A stretch of DNA of 64,000 bases from Pontibacter sp. Tf4 (GCF_014212495.1 NZ_JACKZC010000005.1:1-64000), one strand, 5' to 3'. Shown: positions 1-9,518, numbered from the stretch's first letter. Notes: generated by a model not told the origin, from the sequence alone. Translations and numbers: made by a program.

Positions 1-455
1 TACAGCCCACGAACAGGACAGGTTTACCTGTCCCTACTGAACTATAGCCACGAGAAAGTAATCGGTCTGCTATAGCAAAGAGCAAGCACAACAACTATAG
101 CTAAGGCAGAAGCTATCGAATTGTTATCAGTCTTTGGGTTGAGCGCCTTTGACTTGTTGCGGTGCCGTTAGGCAATCCGACGCAGGAGGATAGCAAGAAG
201 GCAGCAGCGCGATGCCCGAAGACGGGGCCTCCCGGCCCGGGAGGGAGCCAAAGAAACTATAAAACTATGGGCTCTTAGAGCTCCCAGGGCTAGAAGCAAC
301 TATAGAACAATGGCTTGTTTCAAGTAGTAGGCCAAGCAAACTATAGAAGGATAGCCTTCGAGCCTCAACTATAGTCTGAGATAGATTTCTCACTTTGTTC
401 GAAATGACAATAGAACTCATAAGATGTCTCGGCTGCGCTCGATATGACAATGGAT
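1..455 (-). repeat. Modular interspersed repeat, copy 1 (core subtype A)
   Basis: This is the reverse-strand copy of a modular repeat also found at 20422-21006, 24888-25577 and 46268-46867. Shared blocks are the palindrome ACAGGTTTACCTGT near the left edge, the block containing AAAGACTGAT-like sequence (about 125-160), a GC-rich block with a GGCCCGGGAGG-like palindrome (about 205-250), and the block matching GTGAGAAATCTATCTCAGAC (about 370-412). The central cassette matches copy 3, not copies 2 and 4. The window start cuts off its remaining blocks. It carries no convincing ORF; the 71-residue minus-strand frame at 265-480 is not kept in the other copies. Confidence 0.8.
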
Positions 456-546
456 CAACATAACAAGACAACCTAAACACCAGTAACTATAAGCCTGATT
501 AGTAGAGCAATAGAAATTGTCATTTTCAAGTCACCTCTCTTTCCCG

Positions 547-554
547 TACCTTTG
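547..554 (+). promoter_or_regulatory. Candidate -7 box (TACCTTTG) for the M16 peptidase gene
   Basis: TACCTTTG matches the Bacteroidota -7 consensus TAnnTTTG and lies 19 bases before the ATG at 574. No clear TTTG -33 box is found at the usual 19-21 base spacing, so this is tentative. Confidence 0.4.
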
Positions 555-573
555 CAGGCTAATTCAGAACTGA

Positions 574-1806
574 ATGCTTGATTACCAAATTCATACATTA
601 CCGAACGGCATCCGTGTCATCCATAAGCAGGTAAACCATACCAAAATAGCCCACAGCGGCTTTATTATGGATATTGGCAGCCGCGACGAACTCCCGCTGG
701 AACAGGGGCTGGCGCACTTCTGGGAGCACATGGCCTTTAAGGGCACAGCCAAACGTAAATCCTTCCACATTATTAACAGCCTGGAGTCGGTGGGCGGCGA
801 GCTGAATGCCTATACTACCAAGGAAAAGATCTGTTTCTATAGTTCGGTGCTGGACAAACACTTCGAGCGCTCCTTTGAGCTGCTGACAGACATTACGTTC
901 CGCTCGGTTTTCCCGGAGAAGGAAATAGAAAAAGAGCGCGGCGTGATCCTGGAAGAAATGTCAATGTACCTCGATACGCCCGAAGAAGCTATAGTTGACG
1001 AATTTGACAACGTCGTGTTCAGTGGCCATCCGCTGGGCAACAACATTCTGGGCTCTAAAGAAAGCGTTTCCGGTTTTATGAAGCAGGACTTCCTGAGCTT
1101 TATCGACCGCAACCTGAGCACCGATACCATGGCGTTCTGTTCGGTAAGTAACTGGCCTTTCGAAAAGGTGGTGAAACTGGCCGAAAAGTACCTAGCGGGC
1201 ATACCAACTATAAGCCGCAAACGCGAGCGCGTGCCTTTCCTGCATTACGAGCCAAAGGCCATAACTATAGAAAAATCTATTTCGCAGGCACACTGCGTAA
1301 TTGGCTGCCCGGCCTATGCCCTGGCCGACGAGCGGCGTATCCCGTTCTTTATGCTGGTTAACATTTTGGGTGGCCCCGGCATGAACTCGCGCCTGAACCT
1401 GGCCGTGCGCGAAAAACATGGCCTGGTGTATACAATTGATGCCAACTACGCCACCTACATCGACACCGGTTTATTTTCGATCTATTTCGGCACAGAGAAA
1501 AAACAGCTGAAACGCACTACTTCGCTGGTGATGAAGGAGCTGAAAAAACTACGCGAAAAACCATTGGGCTCTATGCAGTTACACACGGCCAAAGAGCAGC
1601 TGATGGGGCAACTGGCCATGGCCGAGGAAAGCAACATGGGCCTGATGATGATGTTAGGCAAAAGCATACTGGACCAGAACAAAGTAGAGCCGCTGAACGA
1701 GATCTTCGCCAAAATAAAAAGCGTAACCGCCAACGACCTGGTAGCCATCGCCAACGACGCCCTGCGCGAAGACCAGCTCAGCTTCCTGAATTATGTACCT
1801 GCGTAG
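574..1806 (+). CDS. M16 family zinc metallopeptidase
   Basis: Insulinase/pitrilysin-type zinc peptidase of the short, processing-peptidase-like class (410 residues). The inverted zinc motif HFWEH lies at residues 48-52, and the third zinc ligand is probably a Glu in ILEEM at about 127-128, the family's usual 75-76 residue spacing. The C-terminal half is the inactive M16_C-like domain (GGPGMNSRLNLAVREK around 268-283). No signal peptide is visible, so it is probably cytoplasmic or membrane-associated; the substrate is unknown. A TACCTTTG -7 box lies just upstream. The O-methyltransferase follows after 88 bases. Family call sure, substrate not. Confidence 0.93.
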   Translation: MLDYQIHTLPNGIRVIHKQVNHTKIAHSGFIMDIGSRDELPLEQGLAHFWEHMAFKGTAKRKSFHIINSLESVGGELNAYTTKEKICFYSSVLDKHFERSFELLTDITFRSVFPEKEIEKERGVILEEMSMYLDTPEEAIVDEFDNVVFSGHPLGNNILGSKESVSGFMKQDFLSFIDRNLSTDTMAFCSVSNWPFEKVVKLAEKYLAGIPTISRKRERVPFLHYEPKAITIEKSISQAHCVIGCPAYALADERRIPFFMLVNILGGPGMNSRLNLAVREKHGLVYTIDANYATYIDTGLFSIYFGTEKKQLKRTTSLVMKELKKLREKPLGSMQLHTAKEQLMGQLAMAEESNMGLMMMLGKSILDQNKVEPLNEIFAKIKSVTANDLVAIANDALREDQLSFLNYVPA

Positions 1807-1821
1807 CGTAGCTACAATTAT

Positions 1822-1843
1822 GAATTAGAAATTATAAATTATG
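1822..1843 (+). repeat. AT-rich 22-mer, same family as the arms at 9355 and 9489
   Basis: This 22-base AT-rich stretch differs by one base from the two arms of the perfect inverted repeat upstream of dnaE (9355-9376 and 9489-9510). Here only one arm is seen, between the M16 and O-methyltransferase genes. Confidence 0.7.
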
Positions 1844-1850
1844 AATGTGG

Positions 1851-1890
1851 GAAATCTTCAAATCTCCACATCTCCAAATTTTCAAATCTA
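1851..1890 (-). repeat. Short intergenic repeat (AATTTGGAGATG family)
   Basis: On the minus strand this reads AAATTTGGAGATG followed by AGATTTGAA. About 26 of 29 positions match 13151-13180 downstream of dnaE, so it is a dispersed short intergenic repeat. Confidence 0.6.
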
Positions 1891-1894
1891 AACT

Positions 1895-2539
1895 ATGGAA
1901 TTCATTGACGAGGAACTACAGCAGTATGCCGAGGAACATACATCGCCGGAGAGCGAGCTGCTGCGCAAAGTAAACCGCCAGACACACCTGAACGTGATGA
2001 AACCGCGCATGCTGTCGGGGCATTTGCAGGGGCGTTTGCTGGCTATGTTCTCGCAGATGATACAACCTAAACAGATACTGGAAATAGGCACCTATACCGG
2101 CTACTCTGCCCTTTGCCTGGCCGAAGGGCTGCAACCGGGCGGCACCCTGCATACCATCGACATAAACGAAGAGCTGGAAGACCGTGTGCGTGGCTATTTT
2201 GAAGAGGCCGGCCTTACTGAAAGCATAAAATACTACATCGGCAATGCCCTGCAGATCATCCCAACGATTGATGCTACTTTGGACCTGGTGTTTATAGATG
2301 CCGACAAGATAAACAATGCCGCTTATTACGACCTGGTAATCGATAAAGTGCGCCCCGGCGGTTACATCATTGCCGACAATGTGCTCTGGAGCGGTAAAGT
2401 ACTGGAGAAGTACCGCAAGAAGCTCGATGAAGATACGGCTGCCCTGCTGGCCTTTAACAAAAAAGTGCACGACGACGAACGCGTAGAAAACATTTTACTG
2501 CCCGTGCGCGATGGCCTGCTGATTGCCCGGAAGAAGTAA
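1895..2539 (+). CDS. SAM-dependent O-methyltransferase (class I, cation-dependent)
   Basis: Transfers a methyl group from S-adenosylmethionine to a hydroxyl acceptor; family 3, catechol/caffeoyl-CoA OMT-like. The SAM-binding loop EIGTYTGYSA lies at residues 63-72, the acidic ribose-binding strand HTIDIN at about 86-91, and the metal-binding FIDADK at 133-138. At 214 residues it has the normal family length. There is no signal peptide, so it is cytoplasmic. It follows the M16 gene after 88 bases holding two short repeats, and the next gene begins 31 bases after its stop. The natural substrate cannot be read from the sequence. Confidence 0.92.
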   Translation: MEFIDEELQQYAEEHTSPESELLRKVNRQTHLNVMKPRMLSGHLQGRLLAMFSQMIQPKQILEIGTYTGYSALCLAEGLQPGGTLHTIDINEELEDRVRGYFEEAGLTESIKYYIGNALQIIPTIDATLDLVFIDADKINNAAYYDLVIDKVRPGGYIIADNVLWSGKVLEKYRKKLDEDTAALLAFNKKVHDDERVENILLPVRDGLLIARKK

Positions 2540-2569
2540 GCCATAGCCTTTAAAGCCACCACCGCCTCT

Positions 2570-3847
2570 ATGAAAACACTTACTTTTAGCCACATTCAAC
2601 AAATACAGGATTTCCAGTTTATTACAGACTCGTCAGGAGTATTGCTGGATGATAAGGGCCAACTGTATAAGTTTAAAGGAGGAGAAACAGAACTAATCAA
2701 AACTCCTGAAAATTTCCACATTTCTCATTTCCATTTTATAAATGAAAACCAAGGGGCTATAGTTGGAAGCAGTGTTGTGCCGGAACATACACCGAAGGAA
2801 GGAACTTTGGGATCTTATAGTCTACTTTTATTGCCAATACTCCTGTTACTGTGGCTGGGTACTAAAGCCCTGCGTACCGGGAAAACAACTATAGCATCGG
2901 CTGTCTTGCTTTTCATAGTTTCAGGCCTGGTTATTTCGTGTAGCGGCAACTGGCAGTCCTACAAATCTCCGGACCCAGGTTCTCGTTTCTCAACTATAAT
3001 AACAAGCAACCAATTACGACGTGCAACCTTTCATGCTTACCCTGTTAATAAAGAAAATAAATCGTTTATATCCATTACCCACAACCAGGGGCAAAACTGG
3101 ACAACGCATCAGCTTCCTACTCACTTCTACCCTACTGCTATAGCTGCTGTTGGTAATAACTTTATTGTAGGCACTTACGCAAATCAAACTGAAGGTAATA
3201 TTCCATTGCATGCAGATGGGGACCTATACTTTTACGGCAACGACTCTACCTATAACAAACGCTTTGCCTCTAACAACACCACTAACCCTTATACCATTGC
3301 AGTTAACAGGGGCGTTAACGGTATCAGGTACTTTGAAGAAGATTCTGTCTTATTTGTGTTCGGGAGCGAAAGAATGCCCACATTTCCAAAAAATGAGGTA
3401 AGCTCAACCAACGGGAATATCTATCAGATACACACGAGTCTGCTGCCAGACTACAAAATAATTGATGTTCCTGACACAGTATTTGTGACATCGCTCTCAA
3501 TATCAAAGAACGGGTTATGGGTGACACTCGATAATAAAACAACAAGCATAACAGATGGCAAGCAGGTTTATATCAAACTGGATTCAAAGAAGTTACTGCA
3601 TTTTCGTAATGGCACCTGGGCCGATATTTCAATTAAAAATCTTACCAGTTTCAGGCAGGTTGAATTTATTAGAGGCACCGCCAGAGGCTATGTTTTATCT
3701 GAGGATGGTGAAGTTTTTGAAACGCTGAATAACGGAACCGATTGGCAAACAACCGGCATAAGCGGCATAAGCTACATGCGACTTTATAAAAATACCATGG
3801 TGTTGTGCAAGGGTGGCAACCAACTTGTATTTTTACAGAATTCTTAA
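2570..3847 (+). CDS. Hypothetical membrane protein with propeller-like flanks
   Basis: Unrecognised 425-residue protein. The first 80 residues look like a propeller blade from sensor or photosystem-stability-like proteins (DSSGVLLDDKGQLYKF, INENQGAIVG). Two hydrophobic segments follow at about 82-98 and 108-124, then a long soluble part with repeated short strands (THNQGQNW, SEDGEVFETLNNGTDWQ) like YCF48/BNR-type blades. Both flanks would thus lie on the same face of the membrane, an unusual arrangement that could also reflect fusion of two reading units. It sits 31 bases after the methyltransferase and may share its transcript. Function unknown. Confidence 0.75.
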   Translation: MKTLTFSHIQQIQDFQFITDSSGVLLDDKGQLYKFKGGETELIKTPENFHISHFHFINENQGAIVGSSVVPEHTPKEGTLGSYSLLLLPILLLLWLGTKALRTGKTTIASAVLLFIVSGLVISCSGNWQSYKSPDPGSRFSTIITSNQLRRATFHAYPVNKENKSFISITHNQGQNWTTHQLPTHFYPTAIAAVGNNFIVGTYANQTEGNIPLHADGDLYFYGNDSTYNKRFASNNTTNPYTIAVNRGVNGIRYFEEDSVLFVFGSERMPTFPKNEVSSTNGNIYQIHTSLLPDYKIIDVPDTVFVTSLSISKNGLWVTLDNKTTSITDGKQVYIKLDSKKLLHFRNGTWADISIKNLTSFRQVEFIRGTARGYVLSEDGEVFETLNNGTDWQTTGISGISYMRLYKNTMVLCKGGNQLVFLQNS

Positions 3848-3991
3848 AAGGGTAACTCACAACTATAGCTCCTTCAATTCCTGATTTACCAAAGTACCTT
3901 AGCTTATATCCAAAAAACATTATATTACACCCGGCAATTATTTTATAGTAAAAACTTAGCAAAGGGCTTTATAATGCGGGGCTTTTTGCTT

Positions 3992-3999
3992 TATTTTTG
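3992..3999 (+). promoter_or_regulatory. Candidate promoter of the lytic transglycosylase gene
   Basis: TATTTTTG fits the TAnnTTTG -7 consensus, with TTTA at 3968-3971 in the -33 position (20-base spacing, one mismatch to TTTG). This predicts a leader of about 100 bases before the ATG at 4109. Confidence 0.4.
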
Positions 4000-4108
4000 C
4001 AAATGGGTTTTTCTATATAGAACAAACTATAACTTAGCCCCTTACTCCCGGTTGCCTCAACAGCAACTATAGCCTGATTACCATTAGCCAAAGTATAATT
4101 ACCTTTTT

Positions 4109-6478
4109 ATGAGACAACTCTCTACCCTTCTTATTTTACTGTTCCTGCCCCTACTGGTGTGGGCGCAACAGACCGTAACGGTTCCTAAAAACGTGTATTT
4201 CGCTGATATACACCTGACCATTTCGGATGGCGCGCAACAGGTGATCCAGAAAAAAGTGGACGCCCTGCACAAGCACCCGGCATATTTTAAGGCAAAAGTG
4301 GAGCTGGCCGACGCCTATTTCCCGCTGATCGACCAGATTTTCAGAGAAGAAGGTGTACCGGCTGACCTTAAATTCCTGTCGTTACAGGAAAGCGGGCTGA
4401 TCGGTGATGCTGTTTCAACGTCTAATGCGGTGGGTTACTGGCAGTTTAAGCGCGAGGCCGCCTCAGACTTTAACCTGCGCGTGGATAACGTGATAGACGA
4501 GCGCAAGCATATTCTGGAAGCCAGCCGTGGTGCTGCCATGTACTTTAAGCGCAGCAACAACTATTACAACAACTGGTTCAATTCCATCCTGTCGTATTAC
4601 TTGGGCTACAGCGGCGCCAAAGCCGAGACCAAACAGTCGGATATCGGAGCCAAGAAAATGGAAGTAACCGAGAAGACGCACGAATACCTGCTCACCTTCC
4701 TGGCACACAAAATTGCATACGAGAACTTTGTAGGTAAAACCACCAAGCCAACTATAGCATTGCAGCCACTGCGCGCTACGCCTGGCAAGAGCCTTGCCGA
4801 GATTGCCCTGGACCACGAAGCTGATTTTGCTGAGCTGGAGAAATACAACAAATGGCTGCTGGGTAGCACCATCCCATCAGATAAGGATTATTACGTAATG
4901 CTGCCTGTGCGCGGCACAGAGCGCGTGGTGCTGGCATCAACCGAAAATACTTCCAAGCTACCGGCATCCGGCAACAAGCAAAGCACAAGCGCCGCAGCAG
5001 CTGCCATGGTTACCCGCAACGGACTTAACGCCCTGGTAGCCCGTCCCGGCGACACCAAAGACAAACTGGCGTTGCAGGCAGGCATCTCTACACGCAAATT
5101 CCTGAAGTACAACGACCTGCGCAGCTTCGACAAGATTGAGGCCGGAACGGCTTATTATATAGAGCCAAAAGGTAGCAGCGCTACATCGGCAGAGTTCCAC
5201 GTGGTGCAGCCCGGCGAAACCATGCAGATGATAGCCCAGCACTATAGCATGCAGCTGAAGCACCTGGTATTTAAAAACCGTATGAAGCGCAATGAAGTAC
5301 CTGTTCCGGGCCGTGTATTATGGCTACAGAACCGCAGACCGTTTAACAAGCCTGCCGAAGTACGTGAACTGAACAAGCAGACTGCCGCCCGCCAGGAAAT
5401 GGCTGCCAGCGAAGTAAAACCGGTTACTAAACCAGCCACTACTGCTGCCAGACCAGACAACGGCAAGAAAGAGAATGTATTTACCCGCTTTATCAACAGC
5501 TTTAAGAAAAACAAAAAACAGGCTGCACCTGCTAAAACAGAGAAAGCGGTAGCAAAAGAAGAGACGGTGATAGTGGAAGACCTGGCTCAGGAAGAAGTTG
5601 CAGTGGAGGAAGTTTCTGTAGAAGAAGCCCCGTTAGTAGAAGAGAAGCCGGCACAGCCTGTTGCCCGCGAAGCCATTTACCCGGGCCAAAGAACCAGCAA
5701 GCCTGTTGCTACCAAACCGGCTGCCACAACTCCTGCCAAACCGGAAGCAGCGCCAGCTAAAACAGCCCCGGCTACTACAACCGCAAAACAGGAACCGGCT
5801 AAAACTACGCCGGCTGCTACGCCAAAAGCAACGCCAGCCAAAGCTACCGAACCAGCCAAAGCAACCGAGCCTGTAAAAGCTACTGAACCAGCAGAAGCAG
5901 TGCCGGCAACCAAAGCGGCCAGCCACGTAGTAAAACAGGGTGAAACGCTGTATGGCATCTCTAAGCAGTATAACGTAACCGTAGCCGACCTTACCAAGTG
6001 GAACAACCTGAGCGATGGCCCGCTGAAGCTTGGCCAGGAACTGATTATTGCCGAGCCGCTTACTCCAAACCAGCTGAATGAACCGGCAGAAGAGGCAGAG
6101 GTTCAGGAGATGAAAGCCGTTGGTGGCAAGCACATCGTAGTTGCCGGCGAAACGCTTTACCAGATCTCGAAGAAATATAACGTAACGCTGGATGAGCTGA
6201 AGCAGTGGAACAACCTGGCTGACAACGCTATTAAATTAGGTCAGGAACTATGGGTAGTTACGCCACCGGCGGGCACCCCGGCAAAAACAGAAACCACTAC
6301 CGAAGAGACACCTGTACAAACTATAGTTGCCGACACCTACCACACCGTAGAAGCCGGCGAAAGCATGTATAAGATCTCGCGCCAGTATGGTGTAACTATA
6401 AAAGACATCATGGAGTGGAACAAGAAAGAAGACTTTAACGTGAAGCCAGGCGAAAAACTGCTGATCAAAAAGAAATAG
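4109..6478 (+). CDS. LysM-containing lytic transglycosylase (MltD-like)
   Basis: Envelope enzyme that would cleave peptidoglycan glycan strands. A signal peptide spans residues 1-19 (ends VWAQ). The SLT domain covers roughly 60-210 with the catalytic Glu94 in LQESGL, followed by AVGYWQFK. One LysM-like repeat lies at about 365-410, and three typical LysM repeats follow at about 610-655, 683-728 and 745-788 (each with GE-LY/MY-IS and WNN or WNK). A long Ala/Lys/Pro/Thr-rich linker (about 430-605) separates catalytic and C-terminal cell-wall-binding parts. The 789 residues are long because of this linker. A strong terminator follows at 6522. Family call firm; MltD is the nearest named relative. 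Confidence 0.92.
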   Translation: MRQLSTLLILLFLPLLVWAQQTVTVPKNVYFADIHLTISDGAQQVIQKKVDALHKHPAYFKAKVELADAYFPLIDQIFREEGVPADLKFLSLQESGLIGDAVSTSNAVGYWQFKREAASDFNLRVDNVIDERKHILEASRGAAMYFKRSNNYYNNWFNSILSYYLGYSGAKAETKQSDIGAKKMEVTEKTHEYLLTFLAHKIAYENFVGKTTKPTIALQPLRATPGKSLAEIALDHEADFAELEKYNKWLLGSTIPSDKDYYVMLPVRGTERVVLASTENTSKLPASGNKQSTSAAAAAMVTRNGLNALVARPGDTKDKLALQAGISTRKFLKYNDLRSFDKIEAGTAYYIEPKGSSATSAEFHVVQPGETMQMIAQHYSMQLKHLVFKNRMKRNEVPVPGRVLWLQNRRPFNKPAEVRELNKQTAARQEMAASEVKPVTKPATTAARPDNGKKENVFTRFINSFKKNKKQAAPAKTEKAVAKEETVIVEDLAQEEVAVEEVSVEEAPLVEEKPAQPVAREAIYPGQRTSKPVATKPAATTPAKPEAAPAKTAPATTTAKQEPAKTTPAATPKATPAKATEPAKATEPVKATEPAEAVPATKAASHVVKQGETLYGISKQYNVTVADLTKWNNLSDGPLKLGQELIIAEPLTPNQLNEPAEEAEVQEMKAVGGKHIVVAGETLYQISKKYNVTLDELKQWNNLADNAIKLGQELWVVTPPAGTPAKTETTTEETPVQTIVADTYHTVEAGESMYKISRQYGVTIKDIMEWNKKEDFNVKPGEKLLIKKK

Positions 6479-6521
6479 TTACTGGTTGTTCGTTAATAGA
6501 GACCACGAGCAACTATAGCTA

Positions 6522-6553
6522 AGTAAAAGCCGGCCTGACAGCCGGCTTTTACT
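6522..6553. terminator. Rho-independent terminator, bidirectional
   Basis: A 13-bp stem AGTAAAAGCCGGC pairs around a short CTGACA loop region between the transglycosylase (plus) and MFS (minus) genes, which converge here. An AACTATAG motif sits 11 bases before it. Confidence 0.8.
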
Positions 6554-6585
6554 TTTACCAGCTACCAATAACCAACAACTATAGC

Positions 6586-7914
6586 CTATCTTTCTTCGGG
6601 TGGGGCGGTCAGGGTGGAGGCGTTTTGCAGGCCGGTGGCAATTTCAGGCAGTATGCCGAGGCGCATGTAAATGGGTTGTACCATTTGCCGCAGGCGCGGT
6701 AACCTCAGCGCAAACGGAATTACGCTTATGGCACACAAAAACCCGCAGCCGGCCAATGTATAAGTAACACCTATCGTTTCAGCTACCGAGCTCGCCAGCA
6801 TACTCCCGATCGGCGCCATTCCCATAAAAGCAGTGGCGTACATGCTCATCACCCGGCCACGTTTATCGTCATCCACTAAGGTTTGCAGCAAGGTGTTGCA
6901 CGATGCCATCGTCACGATCATGCCAAAACCGGTAAAGAGCATCAGCAGCAACGACAGCACCAGCAGTTTGGAGAAAGAAAAGGCGATCAGGGCCATCCCG
7001 AACAGCGACATGGTGAAAATAATGACCCTGCCCAGCCCCACCACCGATTTGCGCTGCGCCAGAAACAAAGCCCCGCTAAGAGCACCAACGCCCGAAGCAC
7101 CCATCAAAAAGCCAAGCGTGTTGGCCCCGCCATGCAGAATATCGCGGGCAAATACCGGGAGGAATACACTGAACGGCATTCCAAACAAACTGATCAGGCC
7201 AACAATGATTATCAGCGTGCGGATAGGTGGAAAACTGAAGGCATACTTAAACCCTTCCTGCAACGATTGCCACACCTTGTGTTCTGTTTTTACGCGCTCA
7301 AAAGGCTCCAGGCGCATAAGCAGCAACGAGGATATCACGGCAATATAGCTCAGCGCGTTTATCAGTATGCACATGCCCTCTCCTACGGCCGCTATCAGCA
7401 AACCAGCTATAGAGGGGCCAACCAGCCGCGCCATATTGAACATAGAGGAGTTGAGCGCAATGGCATTGCTCAGATCTTCGCGCTGGTCTACCATCTGCAC
7501 CACAAAAGCCTGGCGGGTGGCCATGTCAAACGCATTTATAGTTCCGAGCAGCACGCTCAGGCTTAATACCTGCCATATTTCTATAGTTTCGGTCAGCACC
7601 AGTGCCGCCAGCGTAGAGGCCTGCACCATTGATAGTGCCTGCGTAGTGACCAACACCTTCCGACGGTTGAATTTATCTGCAATTACACCGGCAAACGGCC
7701 CCAGTAAAAACGAAGGGATCTGGCTCGAAAACGTAACAGCCCCCAGCAGGAAAACAGAATCGGTAAGGCGGTAAACCAGCCAGCTCAGCGCGATCTGCTG
7801 CATCCAGGTCCCGATCAGCGAGATGCCCTGCCCTATAAAAAAGAGCCTGTAGTTGCGGTACCGCAAGGCCCTGAACATTCCTCCTATTTTGCTTTCCTGC
7901 ACTACTTCTGACAT
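6586..7914 (-). CDS. MFS transporter (EntS/DHA3-like exporter)
   Basis: Inner-membrane proton-coupled exporter with about 12 hydrophobic segments. The N-terminus FRALRYRNYRLFFIGQGIS and the loop GPFAGVIADKFNRRK (motif A, about residues 70-85 from this start) are typical of the EntS/DHA3 branch of drug or siderophore efflux pumps. I chose the ATG at 7914 (MSEVVQES, 442 residues) because the family usually begins just before the FRAL motif. An in-frame ATG at 7986 would add 24 residues with no matching feature. It is transcribed alone, convergent with the transglycosylase. The substrate cannot be told from sequence. Confidence 0.88.
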   Translation of the reverse strand: MSEVVQESKIGGMFRALRYRNYRLFFIGQGISLIGTWMQQIALSWLVYRLTDSVFLLGAVTFSSQIPSFLLGPFAGVIADKFNRRKVLVTTQALSMVQASTLAALVLTETIEIWQVLSLSVLLGTINAFDMATRQAFVVQMVDQREDLSNAIALNSSMFNMARLVGPSIAGLLIAAVGEGMCILINALSYIAVISSLLLMRLEPFERVKTEHKVWQSLQEGFKYAFSFPPIRTLIIIVGLISLFGMPFSVFLPVFARDILHGGANTLGFLMGASGVGALSGALFLAQRKSVVGLGRVIIFTMSLFGMALIAFSFSKLLVLSLLLMLFTGFGMIVTMASCNTLLQTLVDDDKRGRVMSMYATAFMGMAPIGSMLASSVAETIGVTYTLAGCGFLCAISVIPFALRLPRLRQMVQPIYMRLGILPEIATGLQNASTLTAPPEER

Positions 7915-8110
7915 ATAAAACAAGCTTACCCTGTGGCTGAACTTACTGCTTACGAACGATAGCCTATCCAGAGTTTTAAGTTTCACAACTATAGGCTATA
8001 GTTACTATTAATGGCAGAACTCCGTACTAAAATACCCGGTAATCATAATAACATGCCGCGTCGCTACAGGTTATAAACTATAGCAACTTACCATAAAAGA
8101 AACTATATAC

Positions 8111-9193
8111 ATGCAGGACTTCCTAAACAGAGTATATTTACACAACACCATACAGGATTATCTTATCGCAGCCGGCATCATCCTGATCGGCTCCTTACTT
8201 ATTACCATTTTCAGAAAATCGGTGCTTAGCCGCCTCCGCGCCTGGACAGAGAACACCCATACCCGGTTCGACAATTTTGTGGTCAGCAGTTTTTCGCGGT
8301 TCGGTATTCCGGCACTGCACATCATTGTTATCTACATCGGCCTTAACTACCTGAAATTTACAGCCCTGGCCAACCGCATCCTGATCATCGCCACCACGGT
8401 GGCCATCACGTTCCTGGTTATCCGGTTCATCACGTCTTCGCTGGTCCTTCTTATCCGCTCCTATTTCAGGCGCCGGTACCCGGACACCAACTATACCAAC
8501 GAGGTAAGTGCCATCAGCCTGATCATTAATATTATTGTATGGATGATAGGCCTTGGTTTTCTGTTTGATAACATGGGCTACGACCTTACCGCTATTATTG
8601 CAGGTCTGGGGATAGGTGGTATTGCGGTGGCGCTGGCTGCCCAAAACATTTTAGGTGACCTTTTTAACTACTTCGTTATTTTCCTGGACAGGCCTTTTGA
8701 GGTTGGCGATTCTATTGCCGTTGGTGATAAGAACGGGACCATCGAGCATATAGGTGTAAAAACTACGCGCCTCCGGAGCCTTACCGGCGAGCAACTCATC
8801 ATTGCCAACAGCGACCTGACCAGTTCCCGCATCCACAACTATAAGCGCCAGGAGCGCCGCAGGGTAGATTTCACGCTTGGCGTAGCTTACGAAACATCCA
8901 CCGAGAACCTGAAGGCCATACCTGGCTTGCTGAGAGACATTATTTCGGAACACGAGCTGGTAGCGTTCGACCGAGCCCATTTTGCCTCCTATGGCGAGTC
9001 GGCACTTAACTTTACAGTGGTGTACAATGTGCTGACATCGGATTTTAACCAGCACATGGACCTGAAGCAAACTATAAACCTGCGCATTTTTGAAGCTTTT
9101 GCAGCACGCGGAATTGAATTTGCTTACCCTACACGCAAACTATACGTGGTAAGCGAGCAGCAACAGGAAAACCAACCCCAGCGCTACAATTAA
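8111..9193 (+). CDS. MscS-family small-conductance mechanosensitive channel
   Basis: Inner-membrane channel that opens on membrane tension to release solutes during osmotic downshock. Four hydrophobic stretches lie in the first 190 residues. The pore-lining helix and following beta domain are seen as IAGLGIGGIAVALAAQNI, then FVIFLDRPFEVGDSI (about 162-202), the standard MscS signature. A soluble C-terminal domain follows to residue 360, normal for the short class. It is divergent from the MFS gene across about 200 bases rich in AACTATAG motifs. A small terminator hairpin follows at 9224. Confidence 0.93.
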   Translation: MQDFLNRVYLHNTIQDYLIAAGIILIGSLLITIFRKSVLSRLRAWTENTHTRFDNFVVSSFSRFGIPALHIIVIYIGLNYLKFTALANRILIIATTVAITFLVIRFITSSLVLLIRSYFRRRYPDTNYTNEVSAISLIINIIVWMIGLGFLFDNMGYDLTAIIAGLGIGGIAVALAAQNILGDLFNYFVIFLDRPFEVGDSIAVGDKNGTIEHIGVKTTRLRSLTGEQLIIANSDLTSSRIHNYKRQERRRVDFTLGVAYETSTENLKAIPGLLRDIISEHELVAFDRAHFASYGESALNFTVVYNVLTSDFNQHMDLKQTINLRIFEAFAARGIEFAYPTRKLYVVSEQQQENQPQRYN

Positions 9194-9223
9194 CCGATAA
9201 ATAAATTCAGGAAAGAATAAAGG

Positions 9224-9254
9224 AGCAGCGGATACTTTTTCGCTGCTTTTTTGT
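9224..9254 (+). terminator. Terminator after mscS-like gene
   Basis: A 7-bp stem AGCAGCG/CGCTGCT with a 10-base loop is followed by a T-run. Confidence 0.65.
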
Positions 9255-9354
9255 TAGTAAGTCTGTTAGTAAATGAGCCGCCTATAGTTTGGGCAGCAGC
9301 CCGTTTTTCCGTAATTTTAACATCCTGAAAATGGCTTGTGCCAAGCCGAATTAA

Positions 9355-9510
9355 AAATTAGAAATTAAAAATTATGGATGTAGAGCAAAGCCGTTATTGC
9401 GTTGTTTACAATCATAATTTGCTTCTGAAAATAGTTCGGTTTGAGTATAAATATAGCTTATAATGTAGCTTTAAAGTCATTTCTAATTCATAATTTTTAA
9501 TTTCTAATTT
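9355..9510. repeat. Perfect 22-bp inverted repeat, 156-bp MITE-like unit
   Basis: Bases 9355-9376 and 9489-9510 are exact reverse complements (22 of 22), separated by 112 bases. The arms are AT-rich (AAATTAGAAA at one end, AAATTATG at the other). A near-identical single arm occurs at 1822-1843. The unit fills most of the 325-base spacer before dnaE, and its right arm ends 9 bases before the proposed start codon. It could be a small non-autonomous element, two copies of a dispersed repeat in opposite orientation, or a large stem in the dnaE leader. Confidence 0.75.
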
Positions 9511-9518
9511 CCACAGTC

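Noticed and set aside
265..480. 71-residue minus-strand frame in repeat copy 1
   Set aside because: Repeat-borne and unsupported in the other copies.
7915..7986. 24-residue N-terminal extension of the MFS transporter
   Set aside because: The family begins just before the FRALRYRNY motif, so the ATG at 7914 is preferred.
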